Below are positions 33,146 through 41,744 of a DNA stretch of 64,000 bases, one piece after another. A model generated the notes under the pieces. That model had not been told where the DNA came from. It made no database searches and was given only the letters and a program-made list of their open reading frames with translations. This DNA comes from Enterovibrio calviensis DSM 14347 (lineage in GTDB: Bacteria > Pseudomonadota > Gammaproteobacteria > Enterobacterales > Vibrionaceae). Location: positions 1 to 64,000 of the forward strand of contig NZ_JHZA01000009.1 in NCBI RefSeq assembly GCF_000621165.1, given 5' to 3'. Every line of letters begins with the position of its first letter. Position 1 is the stretch's first letter. The position numbers were made by a program, and so were the translations under genes.

Positions 33146-33355
33146 GTTGGTATTCCAATGTCGGCCGTCATCACTTTTTCTCCGTGATCACAGCAGTGAA
33201 TCATATATTGGCGAACAGCGTGTTGTGATAACCTGCTGAATTCTCGCCGACAGCTTTGGTGTACAGCCGAACCAAGGATTAGAATGTAACCCTAGGTACG
33301 TCGTGAATTAGGTACGTCATGAAAATGGCGGCAATTCTCCCACAGAACAAACAGC

Positions 33356-36100
33356 ATGACCAAATACGGACTTCGCGCCAGAGTAATTACCCTTACCATT
33401 GCACCGACTCTGATCATCGGCATTTTACTGAGTGCCTATTTTATCAAAAACCGCTATCAAGAGCTGGAACAGCAATTGAGCGTGGCGGGTCAGGCAATCA
33501 TAGAGCCACTAGCAATTGCTAGTGAAATCGGCCTTTCTAACGAAAGCCGTGAAAACGTGCGTCGTCTCATCGGCCACACTCACCGGCAGCACAGTCAATA
33601 TATTCGAAGTATCGCGGTATTTTCGGGCAAGAATGACCTCTTCGTCACCTCGAACTACCACCGCAACCTCGATTTAATGGCCGTCCCTGATGGTCAGCCC
33701 ATCCCCGATCGCTTGGAAATAAGCCGACTGCAAGACACTTTGCTGTTACGTGCGCCTATTCGCGCCATCGGCAATTTCAATAACGCGCTGGCACCTGAAA
33801 TGCCCATCGGCTACATCACGATGGAAATGGATTTGTCCACGGTGAAGCTCAAGCAGTATCAGGAAATCATTTCCGCCAGTGTGGTGCTCATTCTCGGCGT
33901 TATTCTATCGGGATTTTTCGCCTATCGCTTGTTGCTTGATGTCGAAACGCCAATAAAGCAAATGATCAATATGATCGACAGAATCCGTCGAGGGCATCTC
34001 GATGTTCGGATTGAAGGCAAATTATTGGGTGAGCTTGATACCTTGAAGAACGGTATCAATGCCATGGCAATCTCTTTGTCTGAATACCATTTGGAGATGC
34101 AACAGAGCATCGATCAGGCAACATCAGATTTGCGTGAAACGCTCGAACAACTTGAAATTCAAAACGTTGAATTGGATATCGCCAAGAAAAACGCGCAAGA
34201 AGCCGCACGCGTTAAATCCGAATTTCTCGCCAACATGTCTCATGAGCTGCGTACGCCGCTCAATGGTGTTATCGGCTTTACTCGCCAAATGCTCAAAACA
34301 CAATTGAGTAGCAGTCAGCGCGATTACCTCCAAACCATCGAGAAATCAGCCAACAACTTGCTGACCATTATCAACGATATTCTCGACTTCTCGAAGCTAG
34401 AAGCGGGCAAATTGTTGTTGGAGAATATTCCATTTGATTTCGAAGACTCACTGGAAGAAGTCATGCGCTTGCTTGCGCCAATGGCGCACGAGAAAGGCTT
34501 GGAGCTAAACCTTCGCATTGACCCTCGCATTCCTTCAGGGGTGATTGGCGATCCCCTTCGGATTCAGCAAGTACTCACTAACTTGATTGGTAACGCCACC
34601 AAGTTTACCGAACGCGGTCATATTCGTATCAGCGTTGAACTCAAGCAACAGCGTGACGAGCAATTAGAACTGCAGTTCGTGATTCGAGATTCTGGCATCG
34701 GTATCTCCGAACGCCAGCAAGCTCAACTTTTCCAAGCATTCCGACAAGCGGATGCAAGTATCAGCCGTCGTTATGGCGGGACGGGGCTTGGCCTTGTGAT
34801 CACCCAAAATCTTGTGAATCAAATGGGTGGCGACATTGGTTTTAGTAGCCGATTACATCAAGGTTCTACCTTCTGGTTTACTTTGTCGCTAATGAAAACC
34901 GACTTACCGTTGGTGCAACCTGTCGATGATCAGGCGCTTGCAGGAAGTTCGCTAATTTTGGTTGAGAGCGACCTTGAAAGTCGTCAGATCACCAGCGAGA
35001 AACTCGCTCAATTTGGCTTGAGCATTCGAAGCGTTGATGAACTGCCTGAACATTCCGATCCCGTCTCTTGTGTGATGATCTGCATTAACGCCGATGCAGT
35101 GCCCGAGCCTGATGCCTTGATTTCGCAAGCCTCTCGCGCAAAAACATTCAGTGACAAAGTGGTATTTTGCTTGCCCACGACCGAGCTCGCGCTGTCAGAA
35201 CATCTCTTAAATGCGGGTGTCGATGCGTGCCTTCCTAAACCATTGTCAGTGCGTAAGCTGGTGGAACTTTTGCAAGGTGAACCACAAAGACCCAAAGCCC
35301 TGCCCGCCGTGGTTCAAACACATGTAAACAAACTGCCAATGACTGTCATGGCAGTGGATGATAACCCTGCGAACCTCAAGCTCATCGCTGCACTATTAAA
35401 AGAGCGCGTGACCAACGTGGTAACCGCGCATGATGGTAAGCACGCCGTCGAGCGAGCGCATTCGCAACGCTTTGACCTGATATTGATGGACATTCAAATG
35501 CCAGAAATGGATGGGGTAACAGCGTGTCAGGAAATTCGTCGTTCGCCTCTGAATCACCAAACACCCGTTATTGCCGTCACCGCGCATGCGATGGCAGGAG
35601 AGCGTGAGCGCTTGCTCGGTGAAGGAATGGATGACTACCTCACCAAGCCAATTGAAGAACATATTCTCGAACAAGTCCTGCACCATTGGACTCACCCACA
35701 ATCTGGAGATGTGCCTTCCTACAGTCCATTGACCCATACTAATGCGGTTAGCTCATCGCTCAGTGTTGATTGGTCACAAGCTATGAAGCAAGCATCTGGC
35801 AAAGAGGCATTGGCGAAAGAAATGCTGCAAATGCTGGTGCGCTCATTTGATGAAGTGGAAGACAAAGTGAACCTGGCACTGGACGGCGATTCCATTGAAC
35901 TCTGGCCTGTCATTCACAAGCTGCATGGCAGTTGCGCCTACAGCGGCGTACCTCGACTTAAAAACCTGTGCCATGAGCTAGAAACTCAGTACAAGCAAGG
36001 GGCTAACAACGAAGACCTTGAGCCGGAATTGTGCGAATTGCTTGATGAAATACGTAACATTCGGGAGCAGTCGCCACACTATCTCAACGATACGGCGTGA
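33356..36100 (+). CDS. barA: Hybrid sensor histidine kinase BarA (VarS)
   Basis: A tripartite kinase that phosphorylates UvrY/VarA and so induces the Csr small RNAs that titrate CsrA. The 914 residues run as a transmembrane segment at about 8-30, a periplasmic domain, a second transmembrane segment near 173-193, HAMP, HisKA with phospho-His in SHELRTPLNG near 297, and HATPase with NLIGNATKF and GTGLGLVI. A degenerate receiver follows (near 525-640, no clear phospho-Asp), then a true receiver with ILMDIQMPEMDG near 705, and a C-terminal HPt with IHKLHGSCAYSG. It is the last core gene before the aryl polyene cluster. Confidence 0.97.
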   Translation: MTKYGLRARVITLTIAPTLIIGILLSAYFIKNRYQELEQQLSVAGQAIIEPLAIASEIGLSNESRENVRRLIGHTHRQHSQYIRSIAVFSGKNDLFVTSNYHRNLDLMAVPDGQPIPDRLEISRLQDTLLLRAPIRAIGNFNNALAPEMPIGYITMEMDLSTVKLKQYQEIISASVVLILGVILSGFFAYRLLLDVETPIKQMINMIDRIRRGHLDVRIEGKLLGELDTLKNGINAMAISLSEYHLEMQQSIDQATSDLRETLEQLEIQNVELDIAKKNAQEAARVKSEFLANMSHELRTPLNGVIGFTRQMLKTQLSSSQRDYLQTIEKSANNLLTIINDILDFSKLEAGKLLLENIPFDFEDSLEEVMRLLAPMAHEKGLELNLRIDPRIPSGVIGDPLRIQQVLTNLIGNATKFTERGHIRISVELKQQRDEQLELQFVIRDSGIGISERQQAQLFQAFRQADASISRRYGGTGLGLVITQNLVNQMGGDIGFSSRLHQGSTFWFTLSLMKTDLPLVQPVDDQALAGSSLILVESDLESRQITSEKLAQFGLSIRSVDELPEHSDPVSCVMICINADAVPEPDALISQASRAKTFSDKVVFCLPTTELALSEHLLNAGVDACLPKPLSVRKLVELLQGEPQRPKALPAVVQTHVNKLPMTVMAVDDNPANLKLIAALLKERVTNVVTAHDGKHAVERAHSQRFDLILMDIQMPEMDGVTACQEIRRSPLNHQTPVIAVTAHAMAGERERLLGEGMDDYLTKPIEEHILEQVLHHWTHPQSGDVPSYSPLTHTNAVSSSLSVDWSQAMKQASGKEALAKEMLQMLVRSFDEVEDKVNLALDGDSIELWPVIHKLHGSCAYSGVPRLKNLCHELETQYKQGANNEDLEPELCELLDEIRNIREQSPHYLNDTA

Positions 36101-36114
36101 TCATGTCGAGACAA

Positions 36115-36156
36115 TAAAAAACGGCAGAGACGTTGCTCGTCTCTGCCGTTTTTTTA
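36115..36156. terminator. Bidirectional terminator between barA and the polyene cluster
   Basis: A perfect 12-bp stem ACGGCAGAGACG/CGTCTCTGCCGT (36121-36132 with 36138-36149) has a TTGCT loop, an A tract on the left and a T tract on the right. It ends barA and the leftward flavoprotein transcript, so it insulates the cluster from the core genome. Confidence 0.93.
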
Positions 36157-36219
36157 TCTGCCCAACAAGCCTCAGGAATGGGATTGCACTTTGGCTAAGT
36201 TAACCGTCAGGCAAAAATA

Positions 36220-37449
36220 CTAAGGCGCACAAATACTGGCCAACGCATTCAAACGTCGAACAGGTTCTTTCACGTACGGGTTATCTTGATCCCACGCATA
36301 CCCTGCAAGAATCGAGCAAATCATCTGCTTAACCTTGGTATCAGGCCTCGGGTAGAAAATTACGTCTTGAAGTGTTCCCGTATACCAGCCTTCCACATAA
36401 CAACGGAACGTATCAATTCCCTTTAAGAGAGGCTGTTCATAGTCAGCGGCCCAATCAACGTCTTCGCCGGCCAATTGGCGAGCTAACACTTCCGTGGCCA
36501 ATTCCGCGGACTTCATAGCAATGGTCACGCCAGAAGAAAACACCGGATCAAGAAACTCTCCTGCGTTACCTAGTAAGGCAAATTTGTTGGTAGCCAGTGT
36601 TGATACATTGGCCGAATATCCACCAATTTGACCTGATGGATTCGGGTACTCAGCGTTCGCAAGTAACACCGCCAATCGTGGCTCCTCCGCAGCAAGCTGA
36701 CGAATGGCCTCGATGTGATTGTCTGGGTAGCGCTCAAAAAACGCAGGTTCGCCAACAATTCCAAAGGAACATGTACCATTACTAAATGGGATCAGCCAGT
36801 ACCACACATCGTGATGCTCAGGATGAACTGAGATGAGAATTTTATCTCTGTCATATTGAGAGTCTTCAATATTATCAACGATATGGGTAAAAATCGCCTG
36901 ACGAGGAGGTAAGCATGAAGGGGTTTCAAGTTCTAATAGACGCGGTAGCACGCGTCCAAAGCCACTGGCATCAAGAATAAAATCCGCGGCCAATGTATAA
37001 GCATCGCCATTTTGATTTTTCACAATCAGCCGAGGTTTATCGCCATCCAACTCAACCGATTCAATCTCATGTTGATAGCGAATGGTGACGCCTTGACGCT
37101 CGGCGTCATCGGCAAGCACTTTATCAAACTGACCGCGCTGAACTTGGAAGGTCGTACCTATCCCGATGGAAAATTTGTCTGTGAAGTCAAAATTGACATA
37201 GCGTCCGCGATGGCTAAACGCCGCACCATTTTTAAACTGAAAGCCGGCTTGATTAACGGCATCAAGCATTCCCGCGGCTCGTATCGATTCCATGCAAGCA
37301 GGTAACAGACTTTCACCGATAGAGAAGCGTGGAAACGTGGCTTTCTCAAGCACTAGCACGTCAATGCCTTTTTGATTTAACAAAGCGGCGGCAATTGCCC
37401 CTGATGGCCCAGCACCAATAATTGCAACCTGAGTCGTTTCCATCTTCAA
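36220..37449 (-). CDS. Tryptophan-halogenase-like FAD-dependent oxidoreductase
   Basis: A flavoprotein of about 409 residues. The N-terminus VAIIGAGPSGAIAAALLNQKG is a Rossmann FAD-binding motif. PRFSIGESLLP, the later VWYWLIP (compare the WxWxIP motif of flavin-dependent halogenases) and LLGNAGEFLDPVFSSGV place it in the halogenase/geranylgeranyl-reductase-like superfamily. Such proteins occur in aryl polyene, flexirubin and xanthomonadin clusters. Hydroxylation, halogenation or reduction of the polyene head group are all possible. The best start is TTG 37449 with GGAG about 7 nt upstream, although ATG 37443 is also in frame. It is the last gene of the leftward three-gene unit. Confidence 0.8.
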   Translation of the reverse strand: MKMETTQVAIIGAGPSGAIAAALLNQKGIDVLVLEKATFPRFSIGESLLPACMESIRAAGMLDAVNQAGFQFKNGAAFSHRGRYVNFDFTDKFSIGIGTTFQVQRGQFDKVLADDAERQGVTIRYQHEIESVELDGDKPRLIVKNQNGDAYTLAADFILDASGFGRVLPRLLELETPSCLPPRQAIFTHIVDNIEDSQYDRDKILISVHPEHHDVWYWLIPFSNGTCSFGIVGEPAFFERYPDNHIEAIRQLAAEEPRLAVLLANAEYPNPSGQIGGYSANVSTLATNKFALLGNAGEFLDPVFSSGVTIAMKSAELATEVLARQLAGEDVDWAADYEQPLLKGIDTFRCYVEGWYTGTLQDVIFYPRPDTKVKQMICSILAGYAWDQDNPYVKEPVRRLNALASICAP

Positions 37450-37487
37450 ACAGTATCTCCTTTCAATATTCACAGAGCGTGGCGGTA

Positions 37488-38585
37488 TTATGAATCTTGG
37501 CGAGCGCTTAGTGTCAACAAGGTATGCCCAAGACCGATATTATCCGTTTGCTCGACCACCTCAAAACCTGCTTCCTCAACAATTTGAAGGAATTCATTAC
37601 AGCGGTAAAAACGACTGTTGCCGTTTGCCAAGCACGTAAAATATAGCGAAGTCGCATTCAAACTGTACGACGCGGCTTCATATTTTTGCGCATCCCAAAA
37701 CAGTTCAAGAATATACACTACCGCATCCGGTGCCATGGCTTGTCTGACTCGACGAAGAATACTCAGAATTTCCATCGGCGAAAAACAATCAAGGAATTGG
37801 CTCATCCACCACACATCCGCCCCTTGTGGCAGCGCCAGTGAGGTGTTCAGTGCATCAAAAGGATGACCATGAATACGGTCTTCAAACCCTTGCTGCTTGG
37901 CGTTTTCTAGCGCCATGTTAATTTGCTTCGGCAAATCAATGATGGTGACGTCGACGTTCTCGTCATAGTGACAGCACTGCATCGCCCATTTGCCGGTATT
38001 GCCACCAATATCGAAAATTTTCTTCGGCGAACGTGCGAACACTTTTTTAAGCAGCAGCGGGAAAGAACGATCAGAGTAGAAGTGATCAAACTGGAACCAA
38101 CTCTCCTTGGCCTTTTCAGGCAACTCAGACAAGCCTTCGTAAATCGTGCTCCACTCACCCAGCTCTTTCAATCCAGCAGGCTTACCTTCTTTGATGGCAT
38201 CCGTAAGGTGAGCCATTGCGGCATAACAAACGTCTGCCGTGAAATCCATATTGGCGCGCGTCATGCCATCATGCAGCACAAAATGGCCAATATTCGCGAG
38301 TCGATAATGTGGTTCGTGCCAAGTCACCAACTTTGCACATAACGCCATGTCGAGCAGCACTTTAACGCCGTACTCAGACACCCCCGTGAGCTCAGAGAGA
38401 CGCACTGCATCTAAGCCTTCAGTACCTGCATCATCCAGTGTTTTCAAAATACCAAGGTCACGTAACGTTCTGGCGGTATGAAAAACAATTGGCGCAAAAG
38501 CAAGCTTTTGCGCCTCGGTCTTAGCATCAAATGCGCTAATGGTATCCACATCAAAGGTGTTCAAATTAAACCTACTACTTAACAT
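37488..38585 (-). CDS. SAM-dependent methyltransferase of the aryl polyene cluster
   Basis: The 365 residues resemble the O-methyltransferase family 2. An N-terminal winged-helix dimerisation region (LGILKTLDDAG...LSELTGVSEYGVKVLLDMAL, about 45-90) is followed by a SAM-binding domain with KIFDIGGNTGKWAMQ near residue 190. The C-terminal LELFWDAQKYEA region is typical. In aryl polyene clusters a methyltransferase modifies the aromatic head group. Ring C-methylation, as in known Vf- and Ec-type products, is an inference. It starts 3 bp after the upstream lipoprotein gene. Confidence 0.82.
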   Translation of the reverse strand: MLSSRFNLNTFDVDTISAFDAKTEAQKLAFAPIVFHTARTLRDLGILKTLDDAGTEGLDAVRLSELTGVSEYGVKVLLDMALCAKLVTWHEPHYRLANIGHFVLHDGMTRANMDFTADVCYAAMAHLTDAIKEGKPAGLKELGEWSTIYEGLSELPEKAKESWFQFDHFYSDRSFPLLLKKVFARSPKKIFDIGGNTGKWAMQCCHYDENVDVTIIDLPKQINMALENAKQQGFEDRIHGHPFDALNTSLALPQGADVWWMSQFLDCFSPMEILSILRRVRQAMAPDAVVYILELFWDAQKYEAASYSLNATSLYFTCLANGNSRFYRCNEFLQIVEEAGFEVVEQTDNIGLGHTLLTLSARQDS

Positions 38586-38588
38586 CAG

Positions 38589-38984
38589 TTACTTTTGAGA
38601 TGCAGACAGCATTGAAAGCTTTTTACGAATGTCTACATCTAGGTTGTTGATCCAGCGATTGTAATTACGGTGAATCTTGCCATCGCTGTATTTTAAGTTG
38701 TCAGAGTCGACATAGTGAATGGAATACACCTTGTCGCTGTAATTCACGTCAATGACCGCGCTGTGAGAGCGTACAAATAATTCGCCGCGGATAACGCCAG
38801 GCTCAATCTCCGTCATCACCCATCCACGGTTTGACCCAGACTCAATAATGGCTTGCTTCACCGTCGCCGTTGGCAGGTTATACGCGATAGGGGCGTTTTC
38901 AACATTTCTGATCGGTTGCACTCGACCACAACCAACTAACAAGACAGATAAAGTAAGTAAAACCAGATATTTTTTAATTTTCAC
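38589..38984 (-). CDS. Small lipoprotein of the aryl polyene cluster
   Basis: A 131-residue protein with a signal peptide (MKIKKYLVLLTLSVLLVGCG) and lipobox LVGC, so it is lipidated at Cys19. The mature part has a fold of two repeats ending in basic helices (IHRNYNRWINNLDVDIRKKL). I recognise no enzymatic motif. Small lipoproteins of this kind accompany aryl polyene genes. It is the first gene of the leftward unit and is divergent from the 17-gene operon. Confidence 0.75.
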   Translation of the reverse strand: MKIKKYLVLLTLSVLLVGCGRVQPIRNVENAPIAYNLPTATVKQAIIESGSNRGWVMTEIEPGVIRGELFVRSHSAVIDVNYSDKVYSIHYVDSDNLKYSDGKIHRNYNRWINNLDVDIRKKLSMLSASQK

Positions 38985-39118
38985 GACACACTCCTTGTTA
39001 TTTCACAGGTGGGTTGATTACCTATACCGAAGATTACGATATGATCATGTATTACAACATTGATCGAAGCGTAAGAATATTGATCAATGACATAATCAAC
39101 GACGTTATAGCACCTCCC
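38985..39118. promoter_or_regulatory. Divergent control region of the aryl polyene cluster with three GATC sites
   Basis: A 134-bp AT-rich region between the leftward and rightward units. TGATCA occurs at 39042-39047 and 39081-39086 (within the palindrome ATTGATCAAT, 39079-39088), and TGATCG at 39061-39066. The three GATC sites are therefore 19 and 20 bp apart, on one face of the helix. Either repeated operator half-sites or Dam-methylation control would fit. I found no strong sigma-70 boxes, only a weak TTACAA...GAATAT pair. Confidence 0.6.
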
Positions 39119-39868
39119 ATGAGTAGTATTCAATTCAATCTGCAACGACTAAATGCACTGTCACCAGGCCTTGAAAACACTGAGGCGTGGGAGAATTGGT
39201 GTCGGCAAAACCACGCTTGGCCAGAGGACGCGCCTGCACCTAGAGCAGACGCCATTCCCGCCATGATGAAGCGTAGAATGAGTCCAATCAGCAAGTTAGC
39301 GGTGCAAGTTGCCACAGAGCTTTCTCGCGATGAGCACATCGATTTTGTTGTGTTTTCAAGCCGTCATGGCGAACTGCAACGCACGGTGGCGCTGTTAAAA
39401 GACATCCAGTTGGGTGAGCCAGCTTCTCCGACAGCGTTCTCGCAATCGGTTCACAATACGGCTGCCGGCTTGTTTACCATCGCCACCAAAACTCCGGTGC
39501 CTGCAACGTCATTAGCAGCAGGAGAAGATACGTTTCACTGTGCCTTGACGGAAGCGGCGATTTATCTCAGCGAGCATCCCGATCATCGTGTACTGGTGAT
39601 CGACTTTGATGCCCCTTTACCCGCACCGTATGATGAGTTTGAACAGCAAACGTTTCAGCCTTATGCATTGGGTTTGTTACTTACGAAAGGTGACGACATT
39701 CGCATTGAGCGACACCCAATGAGTGATGTTAACGGCGGCGGGATTCAAGAAAATGCCTTGCCACAAGGGCTTGCTTTCTACTCGCAGTGGCTAAATAGCG
39801 AAGCCCGTTTTTATATTGACAGTGCACGCCAATCTTGGCGCTGGAACATCGAGCGGGTAGAAAAATGA
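39119..39868 (+). CDS. apeC: Beta-ketoacyl synthase chain-length-factor subunit
   Basis: A 249-residue protein of the ketoacyl-synthase-like chain-length-factor family. FSSRHGELQRTVALLKDIQ and the SFxxSVHNTAAGLF-like FSQSVHNTAAGLF blocks are typical. It has no catalytic Cys in the usual TACSSS context, so it cannot condense alone. In studied aryl polyene systems such a subunit pairs with a full ketosynthase (ApeO). The ATG at 39119 is chosen because the mature family N-terminus begins here, although the Shine-Dalgarno match is poor. It is the first gene of the rightward operon and overlaps the next gene by ATGA. Confidence 0.85.
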   Translation: MSSIQFNLQRLNALSPGLENTEAWENWCRQNHAWPEDAPAPRADAIPAMMKRRMSPISKLAVQVATELSRDEHIDFVVFSSRHGELQRTVALLKDIQLGEPASPTAFSQSVHNTAAGLFTIATKTPVPATSLAAGEDTFHCALTEAAIYLSEHPDHRVLVIDFDAPLPAPYDEFEQQTFQPYALGLLLTKGDDIRIERHPMSDVNGGGIQENALPQGLAFYSQWLNSEARFYIDSARQSWRWNIERVEK

Positions 39869-40656
39869 TCATAGTCGTCAGCAAAGGATGGCGGGTTTTT
39901 GCTACCGGTTTTTGCTTCAGCCTGTTTGGGCTTGGCGCATTGTTGCTGACATTCCTCGTTTTTCCGGTGATGACCTTTACCGCAAAAGATCATCAAGACA
40001 GGGAAAGGCGAGTTCAACGGATCATCCAAAAAACCTTCTTGTTGTTTTGTTTGATCATGAAATACACCGGTGCGATCAATTTTCGTATTACGGGTGCAGA
40101 AAAGCTGAAGGAAGACAGAAACTGCCTGATCCTCGCCAACCACCCGAGCTTGATCGATTACGTACTCATCGCATCGCAATTACCGCAGTGTGATTGCTTG
40201 GTGAAATCGGCCATATGGCATAACCCCTTCATGAAGGGCATCGTCAAAGCCGCAGGTTATATCCCCAATAACAGCCCTGACGATCTTTTCTCACGTTGCA
40301 GTGAACGCCTCGGTAACGGCAACGTGTTGCTCATTTTCCCTGAAGGGACGCGCACCACGCCCAATGAGCGGGCAGAGTTGCAACGTGGCGCTTCACAAAT
40401 TGCCGTAAGAACACAAACAGATATCCGCATCATTCATATCACCGTCACCCCCAGTTTTCTCACAAAAGAAAAGAAATGGTATCAAGTTCCAGACACGAGA
40501 CCCTTTTTTCATGTGGAGGTGAAAGGTAAGATAGTCGCGAGTGAATTCACAGATTGTGATGTAACGGAAGCGACACTTGCTCGTCGGCTAAATAAAACGC
40601 TGGCATCGGCACTATTTCCAAACACTGACAATTCCAAACATCAACACTCAACATAA
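39865..40656 (+). CDS. PlsC-like lysophospholipid acyltransferase
   Basis: The 263 residues start MIIVVSKGWRV, with a hydrophobic membrane segment at about 10-35. The acyltransferase motifs are LANHPSLIDY (HX4D catalytic pair) near residue 88 and FPEGTRTT near 163. Family members transfer acyl chains to glycerophospholipids. In this cluster the likely role is to attach the polyene acyl chain to a lipid anchor. The start overlaps the previous stop by 4 bp, and an in-frame ATG 30 bp earlier would lie inside the neighbour. Confidence 0.85.
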   Translation: MIIVVSKGWRVFATGFCFSLFGLGALLLTFLVFPVMTFTAKDHQDRERRVQRIIQKTFLLFCLIMKYTGAINFRITGAEKLKEDRNCLILANHPSLIDYVLIASQLPQCDCLVKSAIWHNPFMKGIVKAAGYIPNNSPDDLFSRCSERLGNGNVLLIFPEGTRTTPNERAELQRGASQIAVRTQTDIRIIHITVTPSFLTKEKKWYQVPDTRPFFHVEVKGKIVASEFTDCDVTEATLARRLNKTLASALFPNTDNSKHQHST

Positions 40657-40663
40657 GAAGGCT

Positions 40664-40924
40664 ATGGTGAATACACTACATAACGAGCTAAAAACGTTGA
40701 TCATCGAGGCATTGAACCTTGAAGATCTAACTATTGACGATATTGAAACCGATGCTCCTCTCTTCGGAGAAGGACTTGGGCTTGATTCTATTGATGCCCT
40801 AGAGCTTGGGCTAGCCATTAAAAAAGCGTACAACGTGGTACTGGATGCTGATGACAGCAACACCCGCGAGCATTTTGCTTCTGTCGCTAACTTGGCTACG
40901 TTCATCTCTGCCAACAAAGCGTAA
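40664..40924 (+). CDS. apeE: Acyl carrier protein (first)
   Basis: An 86-residue acidic ACP. The phosphopantetheine-attachment Ser is in GLGLDSIDALELG near residue 41. The four-helix pattern is intact and there are no extra domains. With the second ACP it carries the growing aryl polyene chain as a thioester. It lies 7 bp after the acyltransferase and 8 bp before the second ACP. Activation needs a phosphopantetheinyl transferase, and acpS at 56313 is the nearest one. Confidence 0.92.
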   Translation: MVNTLHNELKTLIIEALNLEDLTIDDIETDAPLFGEGLGLDSIDALELGLAIKKAYNVVLDADDSNTREHFASVANLATFISANKA

Positions 40925-40932
40925 GTAAATAA

Positions 40933-41193
40933 ATGACAGAAGTAAGCAAAACCCAAGTATTTGAACAGGTACGTGATGCTCTTGTTGAGCTGTTTGAGCT
41001 TGACCCAGCGGACATCACGCTAGAAACCCACCTGTACCAAGAACTTGATTTAGACAGTATTGATGCGGTTGATTTGGTTGTTCATCTGCAAAACCTCACA
41101 GGTAAAAAAATCAAACCTGAAGAGTTTAAATCAGTACGCACAGTACAAGATGTTGTTGATTCCGTAGTTAATCTGCTTTCTGAAGCCCAATGA
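40933..41193 (+). CDS. apeF: Acyl carrier protein (second)
   Basis: The second 86-residue ACP, with the attachment Ser in ELDLDSIDAVDLV near residue 39 and FELDPADITLETHLYQ in front of it. It differs clearly from the first ACP, so the two probably have separate partners. In the characterised systems one of them interacts with the starter ligase. Its stop overlaps the next gene's start (ATGA). Confidence 0.92.
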   Translation: MTEVSKTQVFEQVRDALVELFELDPADITLETHLYQELDLDSIDAVDLVVHLQNLTGKKIKPEEFKSVRTVQDVVDSVVNLLSEAQ

Positions 41194-41744
41194 GGCTACT
41201 TACCGTTTTAGCGGGCTTGCTGTTACTTGCCTATCCGCTAGCGGTATACACAGGACTATCAAACTTCGGGATGGCTCCCCTCGCACTTGTGCTCGTCATC
41301 CTTTTTGGGTTTCGCATCGCTTCTGGTCATTTAGCCAATCGTGGACCATTGAAACACCTCGCAGTCGTCACTGGCGCAATCGGTATTGTGCTCGTGTCTC
41401 TTGGGTATCTGTTTCGACAACACGATTGGCTATTGTTTTACCCGGTTGCCGTCAATAGCGTCATGCTGACAGCGTTTGCCTATAGTCTGACTCAATCTCA
41501 ATCCATGATTGAACGACTCGCACGGTTGCAAGATCCCGACCTCCCACCTTCCGGTGTGCGTTATACCCGTAACGTCACCAAAATTTGGTGTGTGTTTTTT
41601 CTGGTGAATGGCAGCATTGCGTTAGCAACCTGTTTTATGCCCCTGACATCTTGGACACTCTACAACGGCTTATTAAGCTATGTTGCGGCAGGCGTTTTGT
41701 TCGGCATTGAGTTTGTGGTCAGAAAAAGGGTTCAGGCATCCTAA
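41190..41744 (+). CDS. Integral membrane protein of the aryl polyene cluster (COG4648-like)
   Basis: A 184-residue, strongly hydrophobic protein with about five predicted transmembrane segments (clear ones near 2-20, 25-45, 55-72 and 80-98, and two near the end). It has no catalytic motif I can name. Proteins of this kind sit between the ACPs and the AMP-ligase in aryl polyene clusters. A role in anchoring the synthesis complex at the inner membrane is inferred only from context. It is coupled to both neighbours by 4-bp and 1-bp overlaps. Confidence 0.75.
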   Translation: MRLLTVLAGLLLLAYPLAVYTGLSNFGMAPLALVLVILFGFRIASGHLANRGPLKHLAVVTGAIGIVLVSLGYLFRQHDWLLFYPVAVNSVMLTAFAYSLTQSQSMIERLARLQDPDLPPSGVRYTRNVTKIWCVFFLVNGSIALATCFMPLTSWTLYNGLLSYVAAGVLFGIEFVVRKRVQAS

